Shown here piece after piece: positions 7,073-13,728 of a DNA stretch of 28,374 bases (within the stretch, counting starts at the first letter, position 1; each line of letters opens with the position of its first letter). The DNA is from DASSHC01 sp035693105. Lineage in GTDB: Bacteria > Chloroflexota > Chloroflexia > Thermomicrobiales > Thermomicrobiaceae. Made by a program: the position numbers and the translations under genes. Where the stretch lies: NCBI GenBank assembly GCA_035693105.1, contig DASSHC010000021.1, positions 1 through 28,374 on the forward strand, read 5' to 3'. The notes under the pieces were generated by a model. That model did not search any database. It was not told where the DNA came from and was given only the letters and a program-made list of their open reading frames with translations.

Positions 7073-7117
7073 ATGGACCGTCGGCCGTTGCTCATCATGG
7101 CGAAAGCGACTCGATGA
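7073..7117 (+). CDS. Possible 14-codon leader ORF coupled to the CvpA-CAP gene
   Basis: ATG at 7073 opens a frame reading MDRRPLLIMAKATR and stopping at the TGA 7115-7117, which overlaps the ATG of the CvpA gene (ATGA). GGGAGG stands 11 bases before it, whereas the CvpA ATG itself has only a weak GCGAAAG upstream. It could be a leader that delivers ribosomes by coupling, or simply chance. Too short to judge by composition. Confidence 0.25.
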   Translation: MDRRPLLIMAKATR

Positions 7118-8082
7118 CCTGGCTCGACATCGCGCTGGCGCTGGTACTCCTCTTCGGAGTCTACGGCGGCCTGCGACGCGGCTTCCTTCGTGGCACGCTC
7201 GACCTGGTCGCCATCTTCGCCGCGCTCCTGGCCGGGGCCGTGTTCTACCATGGCGTCGCGACGCTCCTGGAGCACTGGGTCAGCCTCTCACGCCCACTGG
7301 CGAACCTGCTGGCCTTCGCCGGCATAGCGCTGGCGGTTCAGTTCCTGGCGTGGGCCGTCTTCGTCCTCCCCCTGACGCCCCTCATCGAGGCCGCTCGCCA
7401 CGTCGCCTTCAGCCGGCAGCTCGACGCGGTTCTCGGCATCCTGCCGGGGCTGGCCAAGGGTGTAGCCTTCGCCGCCACCCTGCTGCTGGGCCTGACCGTT
7501 CTGCCGCTCGGCCCCGGCTTCGACAGCACACTGGCGCGCTCGCCGGTCGCCCAGCGGCTGCTGGAGGGGACGACCCGCTTCGCCAGCGGCGCCGAGTCCC
7601 GCGTCGGCTTCGACCTGGCCGACTTCACCTCCGTGACGACATCCGAGAGCGAGGCGCCGCGCAAGCTGCCGCACGCCTACACGACCGGTCTCAGCGTCAG
7701 TTCTGCCGACGAAGACCGCATGCTGGAGCTCCTCAACGACGCGCGGGCGAGCGACGGCCTGCAACCGCTAGCGCCGGACCAGCGGCTCCAGTCCGTGGCG
7801 CGCGCGCACAGCGAGGAGATGCTCAAGCTCGGCTACTTCGCGCACAACTCGCCGGTTTCCGGCTCGCCCTCCGACCGGCTGCAGGCCGCCGGCATCGCCT
7901 TCCAGGTCGCGGGCGAGAACCTTGCCTATGCGCCGACGGTCGAAATCGCTCACCGAGGCTTGATGAACAGCCCCGGCCACCGCGCCAACATTCTGTCGCC
8001 CGACTTCACTCGCGTCGGCATCGGCGTTATCGTGGCGCCCAATGGCGAGCGAATGTTCACCCAGGACTTCATCGGGAAATGA
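7114..8082 (+). CDS. CvpA-family membrane protein fused to a CAP/SCP domain
   Basis: A 322-residue two-part protein. The N-terminal ~150 residues form a CvpA (colicin V production-like) membrane unit with about four helices, including MTWLDIALALVLLFGVYGG, LRRGFLRGTLDLVAIFAALL and a fourth near GLAKGVAFAATLLLGLTVL. After a linker, residues ~205-322 are a CAP/SCP domain (PF00188 type): LLNDARASDGLQPL, ARAHSEEML, YFAHNSPVSGSPSDRL, GENLAYAP, MNSPGHRANIL and TQDFIG. The CAP fold probably faces outside, as such domains usually do in bacteria, with a role in the envelope that is not known. The ATG 7114 is chosen because the first helix begins there. Residues upstream in the open frame are not membrane-like. 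The separate CvpA and CAP assignments are strong; the biological role is inference. Confidence 0.85.
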   Translation: MTWLDIALALVLLFGVYGGLRRGFLRGTLDLVAIFAALLAGAVFYHGVATLLEHWVSLSRPLANLLAFAGIALAVQFLAWAVFVLPLTPLIEAARHVAFSRQLDAVLGILPGLAKGVAFAATLLLGLTVLPLGPGFDSTLARSPVAQRLLEGTTRFASGAESRVGFDLADFTSVTTSESEAPRKLPHAYTTGLSVSSADEDRMLELLNDARASDGLQPLAPDQRLQSVARAHSEEMLKLGYFAHNSPVSGSPSDRLQAAGIAFQVAGENLAYAPTVEIAHRGLMNSPGHRANILSPDFTRVGIGVIVAPNGERMFTQDFIGK

Positions 8083-8147
8083 CCGCCCGGGTCGAGTAGT
8101 ATTCGTGGCATGAACTCTGGGGCGTCAACGCCCTGAGTGTGAGCGTG

Positions 8148-8153
8148 AAGGAG
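8148..8153 (+). promoter_or_regulatory. Ribosome binding site fixing a GTG start
   Basis: AAGGAG ends eight bases before GTG 8162. It overlaps the other in-frame GTG (8153) and so excludes that as the start of the nucleotidyltransferase. Confidence 0.6.
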
Positions 8154-8161
8154 TGAGGCTG

Positions 8162-9181
8162 GTGCAGAATCCCGCTGGCATGAACGTGATCATTCCGGTC
8201 GCCGGGTTGGGAACGCGCCTGCGCCCCCACACCTGGAGCAAACCCAAGCCGCTGGTGAGCGTGGCCGGCAAGCCGGTCCTCGGGCACGTGCTCGATCGCC
8301 TGACTACCCTGCAACTGAACAAGGTCGTCTTCGTGACCGGCTATCTCGGCGACCAGATCGAGCAATACGTGCGCCAGAACTACGACTTCCGTTCGTACTT
8401 CGTCGAGCAAACAGAGCCGCACGGCCAGTCCGACGCGGTCATTCGCGCCTGCGATATCGTCACCGGCCCGACGCTGATCGTCTTTCCCGACATGATCTTC
8501 GAAGCCGACCTTGGCCAGTTGGCGACCCTCGACGCGGACGGCGCGCTCTTCGTCAAAGAGGTCGATAACCCGCGCCGCTTCGGTGTGATCGTGACCGAGA
8601 ATGGCCGAATCACGCGCCTAGTCGAGAAGCCGCAGGAGCCAATCTCGAATCTCGCCGTGGTCGGGCTTTACTATTTTCGCCAGATCGAGAGTCTCTTTGA
8701 CGCCATTCAATTTCAGATTGACCACAATCTCCAGCAAGGAAACGAGTTCTACCTGGCGACCGCGATCCAGCACCTGATCGACCAGGGCGCCGATCTCACC
8801 TACTGCTTCGTGTCGGTCTGGGAGGACACCGGCACCCCCGAGGCGCTGCTGGCGACCAACCGCTACCTGCTCTCGCAGCGAGTCGGGCCCTCGCCGGAGA
8901 TCGAAGGCGTGGTCATCGTGCCGCCGGTCTTCATCGACCCCAGCGCCCAGGTCCACCGCTCGGTGGTCGGGCCCTTCGCCAGCATCGGCGCGGGCGTCAG
9001 CATCTCCAACTCGATCGTCACCGACGCCATCGTCGACGACGGTGCGCAGATCGAAACCGGCATGCTGACCGCCTCGATCGTCGGGCGCAACGCGCTGGTA
9101 CGTGGTGAATTCTTGCGGGTCAGCGTCGGTGACTCCTCCGACATCATCCTGGCGGCCCCGGGTGAGGCGGGACGTGGCTGA
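8162..9181 (+). CDS. Sugar-phosphate nucleotidyltransferase (RmlA/GlmU-like, with left-handed beta-helix end)
   Basis: A 339-residue protein that likely transfers a nucleotidyl group from NTP to a sugar-1-phosphate. The N-terminal Rossmann-like domain carries the signature NVIIPVAGLGTRLRPHTWSK followed by PKPLV, then a metal-site region VFPDMIFEADL and the VEKP turn of this family. The C-terminal ~80 residues have isoleucine-rich hexapeptide repeats (VFIDPSAQVHRSVVGPFASI, then GAGVSISNSIV) typical of a left-handed beta-helix. The substrate is uncertain: glucose-1-phosphate thymidylyl-, uridylyl- or guanylyltransferase are all possible. Start GTG 8162 fits the AAGGAG; ATG 8180 is an alternative that removes six residues. 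It overlaps prmA by eight bases, an odd functional pairing that suggests a shared transcript rather than a pathway. Confidence 0.85.
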   Translation: MQNPAGMNVIIPVAGLGTRLRPHTWSKPKPLVSVAGKPVLGHVLDRLTTLQLNKVVFVTGYLGDQIEQYVRQNYDFRSYFVEQTEPHGQSDAVIRACDIVTGPTLIVFPDMIFEADLGQLATLDADGALFVKEVDNPRRFGVIVTENGRITRLVEKPQEPISNLAVVGLYYFRQIESLFDAIQFQIDHNLQQGNEFYLATAIQHLIDQGADLTYCFVSVWEDTGTPEALLATNRYLLSQRVGPSPEIEGVVIVPPVFIDPSAQVHRSVVGPFASIGAGVSISNSIVTDAIVDDGAQIETGMLTASIVGRNALVRGEFLRVSVGDSSDIILAAPGEAGRG

Positions 9182-10100
9182 GGAGTCGCGGATCTGGCTC
9201 GAGGTCAGCGTCGAGGCCGACGCGGAGTCGGTCGAGTCGGTGGCCGAGTTGCTCAGCCGCTATGCTTACAACCGCGGCGTGGTGATCCACGAGCCCTACC
9301 AGCAGGATGTGGACGGCGACAACTTCACCATCGATCTGTCGCGCCCGGTGCAGGTCAGCGCCTACCTGCCGGTGAACGCCCAACTGGCTGAAACGCGGCA
9401 CGCGCTCGAGCACGGGCTCTGGCACCTGGGCCAGCTCGGAGCGGTCGGGCCGCTGCGCGCCGTCGAGCGGCCCGAGGAGGACTGGGCCAACGCCTGGAAG
9501 GAGCACTTCCAGGTGACGCGCGTCGGGCGGCGCACGGTTGTTCGTCCCATCTGGCGTGACTATGAGCCGGCGCCGGGCGACATCGTGATCGACCTCAACC
9601 CCGGCGCCGCCTTCGGCACCGGGCTGCACCCCACCACCGCGCTCTGCCTGCGCTGGCTGGAGGAGATGCCGCTGGACGGCGCGCGGGTGCTGGATGCCGG
9701 CGCCGGCTCGGGCATCCTCTCGGTGGCCGCGATCAAGCTGGGCGCCGCCGAGGTGGACGCGGTCGAGCTCGATCCCGTCTCGGTGTCGTCGCTAGAGGAG
9801 AACGTGCGCCTCAACGGCCTGGAGGGGCAGATCACGGTCTACGAGGGTGACGCGACGGCCTGGCTCCCCGCGCAACAACAGTACGACCTGGTGCTGGCCA
9901 ACATCCTGTCGCGCATCCTGATCGAGGGCGCGGACAACCTGACCCGCGCCACGCGCCCCGGCGGCTCGCTGATCCTGAGCGGCGTGATTGAGCAGCACGC
10001 GCCCGAGGTCATCGCCGCGTACGAGGCACGCGACTGCCGACTGGCCGACCGCGCGCTGCTTGGTGACTGGGTCGCGCTGCGCTTCGAGCGCCTGGGCTAA
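9174..10100 (+). CDS. prmA: Ribosomal protein L11 methyltransferase
   Basis: A 308-residue SAM-dependent enzyme that methylates ribosomal protein L11. The N-terminal substrate-recognition region precedes WANAWKEHFQVTRVGRRTVV. The catalytic part shows the PrmA signature NPGAAFGTGLHPTTALCLRW, motif I VLDAGAGSGILSVAAIKLGA, the acidic VDAVELDPVS, and YDLVLANILSRILI (NxL catalytic loop). GTG 9174 is preferred, with GAGGCGGGA just upstream; GTG 9162 is an in-frame alternative. It overlaps the nucleotidyltransferase stop by eight bases and is followed by rsmE after three bases, so a second rRNA/ribosome modification enzyme is co-transcribed. Confidence 0.93.
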   Translation: MAEESRIWLEVSVEADAESVESVAELLSRYAYNRGVVIHEPYQQDVDGDNFTIDLSRPVQVSAYLPVNAQLAETRHALEHGLWHLGQLGAVGPLRAVERPEEDWANAWKEHFQVTRVGRRTVVRPIWRDYEPAPGDIVIDLNPGAAFGTGLHPTTALCLRWLEEMPLDGARVLDAGAGSGILSVAAIKLGAAEVDAVELDPVSVSSLEENVRLNGLEGQITVYEGDATAWLPAQQQYDLVLANILSRILIEGADNLTRATRPGGSLILSGVIEQHAPEVIAAYEARDCRLADRALLGDWVALRFERLG

Positions 10101-10103
10101 CCG

Positions 10104-10889
10104 ATGCCGCGCCGCCCCCCGCGCTTCTTCGTCGATTCTCCGCTGGCACCCGGTGAAGTTGTAACGCTCTCGGCGGAGCAGGCGCGGCAGATTGGCGCGG
10201 TGCTGCGCCTGCGCCCCGGCGGCCAGCTGATCCTCTTCAACGGCGACGGGCAGAACTACCCGGCCAGACTCAGCGCGCTCGACCGCTTGCAGGCAGCCGC
10301 CGCGATCGAGGGGGCCGAGCCGGCGCCCGCCTACCCGCCGCCGGCGATCACGCTGGCGCTGGCGCCGATCAAGGCCGAGCGCTTCGACTGGGCGGTGCAG
10401 AAGGCGACCGAATTGGGCGTGGCGGCGGTCGTGCCGCTGGCAACCGAACGCACCGTGGTATCATTTCAGACTGGCCGCGTGGGTCACCGGGTTGAACGCT
10501 GGCGCCGCATCGCCGTCGAGGCGGCCGAGCAGTGCGGCCGCGCGACGTTGCCGTGCATCGAGGAACCGCAGCCGTTCGAGTCCGCCGTGCGGCTGGCCGC
10601 GAAGGGGCCGGCGATCCTCCTCTGGGAGGATGAGCGACGTACGCCGCTGGCGGCGCTCCCGTTCACGGCGCTGCCATCACTCTGGCTGCTGGTGGGTCCG
10701 GAGGGCGGCTTCAGCGCCGCCGAGGTGGCGCTGGCGCGCGCGGCGGGGCTCACGCTCGCGACGCTTGGCCCGCTGATCCTGCGTGCCGAGACCGCGGCCA
10801 TCGCCGCCGTCGCGACGGTGCGTGCGCTCACCGTGACGAAAACGATGATCGATACGGGCACAGACACAGAAGGTTCGTGCGCTTCATGA
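10104..10889 (+). CDS. rsmE: 16S rRNA m3U1498 methyltransferase RsmE
   Basis: A 261-residue SPOUT-class methyltransferase that modifies U1498 of 16S rRNA in the decoding region. The N-terminal PUA-like part contains RFFVDSPL and LSAEQARQIGAVLRLRPGG. The SPOUT domain shows ERFDWAVQKATELGVAAVVP, RWRRIAVEAAEQCGR, then VGPEGGFSAAEVALA and LGPLILRAETAAIAAVA, the SAM-binding knot. Length fits the family (~240-250) with a short extra tail. The ATG at 10104 starts three bases after the prmA stop; no strong ribosome site is visible, which suggests coupling. Its TGA overlaps the next gene's ATG (ATGA). Confidence 0.94.
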   Translation: MPRRPPRFFVDSPLAPGEVVTLSAEQARQIGAVLRLRPGGQLILFNGDGQNYPARLSALDRLQAAAAIEGAEPAPAYPPPAITLALAPIKAERFDWAVQKATELGVAAVVPLATERTVVSFQTGRVGHRVERWRRIAVEAAEQCGRATLPCIEEPQPFESAVRLAAKGPAILLWEDERRTPLAALPFTALPSLWLLVGPEGGFSAAEVALARAAGLTLATLGPLILRAETAAIAAVATVRALTVTKTMIDTGTDTEGSCAS

Positions 10890-12310
10890 CCGCTTCATCC
10901 CGCCGCCGTATGGCGCTCGCCCCCGAAATTAGCGACGCCGGTTTGATCAGCGAGGTCGCCCCCGGCTCGCTCGCCGCGGAGCTGGGCATCGAGCCGGGGC
11001 ACCGCGTCCTGACGATCAACGGCCAGCCGCTGCGCGACGCGCTCGACTTCCAGTTCATCGCCGCCGGCGACACGGTCGTGCTCGAGGTGGCGCAGGGCGA
11101 CGAGATCGTCGAGATGGAGGTCGAGCGCGACGCCGACGAGCCCTGGGGCCTCACCTTCGCCGACCCCACCTTCGACGGCATCCAGCTCTGCGACAACTCC
11201 TGCCCCTTCTGCTTTATCAAGCAGTTGCCCAAGGGGATGCGCAAGAGCATCTATGTCATGGACGACGACTTCCGCTACTCGATGCTCTACGGTAGCTTCG
11301 TGACGCTGACCAACCTGACCGAGGAAGACTGGCAGCGTATCGAGGACCAGCGCCTGGGGCCGATCAACGTCTCGGTCCACGCCACCAATCCCGAGCTGCG
11401 CATCGCCCTGGTCGGCAACCCCAAGGCCGCCCGGGTGATGGACGACCTGGCGCGGCTGGAGCGTATCGGTATCGACTACAACACCCAGCTCGTCCTCTGT
11501 CCCGGCGTCAACGACGGTCCCGAGCTGGATCGCACCATTCGCGATCTGCTGACACTCGGCCCGCACCTGCGCTCGATCGCCGCGGTGCCGGTTGGCCTCT
11601 CCAAGCACGGGCTGGAGCGCCAGAGCCGCCGCGTGCGCCTCTCGCGCACCTGCATGCGCACCCTCCCCGGCAAAACGATCGACGTGCGCCGCTACACGTC
11701 GCGCGAGGCGCTGGCGGTCATCGAGCAGGCCGAGGAGTGGCAGGCGCGGTTCCGCGCCGAGCGTGGCGAGACCTTCATCTACTTGGGCGACGAGTTCTAT
11801 CTGATGACGGAAAGACCGGTGCCTTCCGCCGAAGCCTACGACGGCTTCCCGCAGGTGGAGGACGGCATCGGCATCACCCGGCTCTTCCTGGACGACGCCG
11901 AGGGTGTGCTGGCACGTGGCCCGGCAGGCGAGGTGCGCGGCCTGCCCGGGGTGATCGCTTGCGGCACGCTGATCGCCCCCACCATGACGCGCCTGGTCGA
12001 GCGAATCAACGCGCGCACCGGCACCGAGCTGCGCGTGGCGGTGGTGGAAAACACCTTCTTCGGCAGCGAGATCAACGTCTCCGGCCTCTTGACCGGTGCG
12101 CTGGTGCGCGACGCGCTGGCCGCCGATCTGGACAGCTCGCCGGTCTTCATCTCCGAGAACATGATCTCCAAGCGCACGCGCACCTTCCTCGACGACATGG
12201 ATGTCGACGAGCTAAGCGCGGCGCTCGGCCGCCCGGTGATCGCCGCCGGCTACCTGAGCGAGGTTCTTGGCCACCTGGCGCGGCTCCAGCAGCCCATCGA
12301 CCCGCGATGA
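10886..12310 (+). CDS. DUF512 protein: PDZ domain plus radical-SAM-like Fe-S domain
   Basis: A 474-residue protein of the DUF512 family. Residues ~18-80 form a PDZ-like domain (GLISEVAPGSLAAELGIEPG, then HRVLTINGQPL). Next comes LCDNSCPFCFIKQLPKGMRK with C102, C106 and C109 in CxxxCxxC spacing, the radical-SAM cluster pattern, followed by a TIM-barrel-like run (VSVHATNPELRIALVGN, VLCPGVNDGPELDRTI). The C-terminal ~200 residues (YLGDEFYLM, GIGITRLFLDDAEGVL, then a Rossmann-like half) belong to DUF512 proper. The function is not established; the family is often listed as an Fe-S oxidoreductase. The ATG at 10886 overlaps the rsmE TGA; GTG 10877 is an alternative. It is followed by the DUF167 gene with an ATGA overlap. 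Confidence 0.88.
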   Translation: MTASSRRRMALAPEISDAGLISEVAPGSLAAELGIEPGHRVLTINGQPLRDALDFQFIAAGDTVVLEVAQGDEIVEMEVERDADEPWGLTFADPTFDGIQLCDNSCPFCFIKQLPKGMRKSIYVMDDDFRYSMLYGSFVTLTNLTEEDWQRIEDQRLGPINVSVHATNPELRIALVGNPKAARVMDDLARLERIGIDYNTQLVLCPGVNDGPELDRTIRDLLTLGPHLRSIAAVPVGLSKHGLERQSRRVRLSRTCMRTLPGKTIDVRRYTSREALAVIEQAEEWQARFRAERGETFIYLGDEFYLMTERPVPSAEAYDGFPQVEDGIGITRLFLDDAEGVLARGPAGEVRGLPGVIACGTLIAPTMTRLVERINARTGTELRVAVVENTFFGSEINVSGLLTGALVRDALAADLDSSPVFISENMISKRTRTFLDDMDVDELSAALGRPVIAAGYLSEVLGHLARLQQPIDPR

Positions 12311-12618
12311 TCGCCCTGCGCGAGACGCCTGAGGGCACGACCTTCGACGTGCGCGTGGTCCCGCGCGCCGGCAAGACCGGCATCGAGCGCGTCGAGGACG
12401 GCGCGCTGCGCGTGCGGCTGGCCGCCGCGCCGGTCGAAGGTGCGGCCAACCGGGCGCTGGTGGAGTATCTGGCGGATGTGCTGGATTGCCCGCGGCGCGA
12501 CGTCGAGATCGTCTCCGGCGCGCACGCGCGGCGTAAAGTGGTGCGGGTGCGCGGCCTGCCATCCACCGTGTTCGAGGCTCGCATCTCCGCCGCGCTACCA
12601 GCGGCGGTCAAGCACTAG
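12307..12618 (+). CDS. DUF167 (YggU-type) family protein
   Basis: A 103-residue protein of the DUF167 family. The conserved elements are FDVRVVPRAGKTGIE, LRVRLAAAPVEGAANRALVE and DVEIVSGAHARRKVVRVRG, covering nearly the whole length. Family structures are small alpha/beta folds of unknown biochemical role. ATG 12307 overlaps the DUF512 TGA, so translation is coupled, and it is the last gene of the plus-strand run that begins with the nucleotidyltransferase. A palindromic repeat follows 18 bases after the stop. Confidence 0.92.
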   Translation: MIALRETPEGTTFDVRVVPRAGKTGIERVEDGALRVRLAAAPVEGAANRALVEYLADVLDCPRRDVEIVSGAHARRKVVRVRGLPSTVFEARISAALPAAVKH

Positions 12619-12636
12619 CCTATCAGGAGTATCACG

Positions 12637-12717
12637 GAGATGCTTCGGCTGCGGCCTCAGCATGACAGGGAAAGAGAGAGCCTTACCCTGTCATGCTGAG
12701 CCGCAGCGAAGGATCTC
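12637..12717. repeat. Imperfect palindromic repeat element (REP/MITE-like)
   Basis: The left arm (12637-12670, GAGATGCTTCGG...CAGCATGACAGGG) is the near-complete reverse complement of the right arm (12686-12717, CCCTGTCATGCTGAG...GAAGGATCTC). Arms of about 32-34 bases differ only by a few mismatches or single-base indels and are separated by a 15-base purine-rich loop. The right-arm wording, GTCATGCTGAGC followed by GCAGCGAAGGATCTC, is familiar as a dispersed intergenic repeat of Chloroflexota and some other phyla (from memory). It lies between convergent genes, so it could also end transcription both ways. No open frame or target duplication is apparent. Confidence 0.75.
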
Positions 12718-12788
12718 TTCGTGCCCACAGCCGCTACTCCGGCCTCAAGATCGCCAAATGGTGTTCGCATCAATGGATCGCCGCGGCG

Positions 12789-13622
12789 CTATGGGCGACG
12801 GCGGCGGGCCAGGCGGGTCGCCAGCCCACCGGCCGCGGCCAATGTGGTCACGCCCAGGGCGATGACCGCGCCGAGCAGCAGGTTTGGCCGTGCGCTGGTC
12901 GCGGAGCAGGCGGCCGGCGCCGGGTGATAGCGGCGCATGCGCCACCAGAGGAGGATCGTCTCCCGCATGGCGCGGAAGACGACCTTCGGGCTGCCGCCGG
13001 AGGAAGTGCCCGCGCCGCGCGGGTAGTGGTTGACGCCCACCTCGATCCAGCTCGCCCCGCGCACCCGTGCCTTGGCCAGGATCTCGGTGTTGATCAGGGC
13101 ACCCGGCGATTCCAGCTTGGCGTCGCGCAGCAGATCGGCGCGAAAGACCTTGAAGGCGCAGTCGATATCCCGCAGACGGATGCCGAAGAGGATGCGCACG
13201 GCCAGCTTGAAGATGCTGGCGTAGATCCGCCGGTAAGCGGCGTCTTGCCGCGCCAGGCGGTAGCCCGCCACGATGTCGTGGTCAGCGACGAAGGGCGCGA
13301 GAAAGCTGAGATCGGCGATATCGAACTGGCGGTCGGCGTCCATGAACATGATGCGGTCGCCGCTCGCCGTTTCGAAGCCCGAGGTCAAGGCCGCGCCGTA
13401 GCCACGGTTGCGCGGGTGATGGACGACCGTGACCTGCGGATAGCGCGCGGCCAGCTCGTCAGCCAGCGCGGCGGTGCCGTCGACGCTGCCGTCGTCGACC
13501 ACCACCAGCTCGAAATCCTCGGTCAGCTCCGGCAAGACGGCCAGCGCGCGCTCGACCACCACCGGGAGATTCTCGAATTCGTTGTGTGCCGGCAGCACGA
13601 GCGAGAGCTTGCCGCTGATCAT
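12789..13622 (-). CDS. Family 2 glycosyltransferase (dolichyl/polyprenyl-phosphate sugar synthase-like)
   Basis: A 277-residue GT-A enzyme. Landmarks are LSLVLPAHNEFENLPVVVER, the nucleotide-binding VVDDGSVDGT (D43-D44), NRGYGAALTSGF and the metal site MDADRQFD (DxD near 95-97). RDIDCAFKVFRADLL is typical of the DPM1/polyprenyl-phosphate mannosyl or glucosyl transferase branch. A single hydrophobic helix lies at about 247-268, followed by a basic tail. It probably makes a polyprenyl-phosphate sugar for extracytoplasmic glycosylation, which suits the YfhO-like neighbour; the sugar is unknown. The ATG at 13622 is chosen because the conserved fold begins there; the open frame to 13745 would run through a promoter-like sequence. 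The ribosome site is weak (GGGGGTG). Confidence 0.88.
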   Translation of the reverse strand: MISGKLSLVLPAHNEFENLPVVVERALAVLPELTEDFELVVVDDGSVDGTAALADELAARYPQVTVVHHPRNRGYGAALTSGFETASGDRIMFMDADRQFDIADLSFLAPFVADHDIVAGYRLARQDAAYRRIYASIFKLAVRILFGIRLRDIDCAFKVFRADLLRDAKLESPGALINTEILAKARVRGASWIEVGVNHYPRGAGTSSGGSPKVVFRAMRETILLWWRMRRYHPAPAACSATSARPNLLLGAVIALGVTTLAAAGGLATRLARRRRP

Positions 13623-13681
13623 CGCACCCCCACGCTTCGGCCGGCAGGCGCCGCCGGCCGGTTCGGATTGTTCAGGCTCTG

Positions 13682-13687
13682 AGTATA
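13682..13687 (-). promoter_or_regulatory. Possible -10 box for the GT2 gene
   Basis: The minus strand reads TATACT 60 bases upstream of the GT2 start, in the 106-base gap after the YfhO-like gene. The -35 region is not convincing. Confidence 0.35.
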
Positions 13688-13728
13688 GCCATTTCGCGCA
13701 CGCACTGTGCGGCGTGAGTGTGTATCGG

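Noticed and set aside
8120..8133. GGGCG-TCAA-CGCCC hairpin before the nucleotidyltransferase
   Set aside because: Only five pairs and no T-run; too weak to call a terminator or riboswitch.
12637..12717. Insertion-sequence end or CRISPR repeat
   Set aside because: Only one palindromic unit, no transposase, no target duplication and no spaced repeats.
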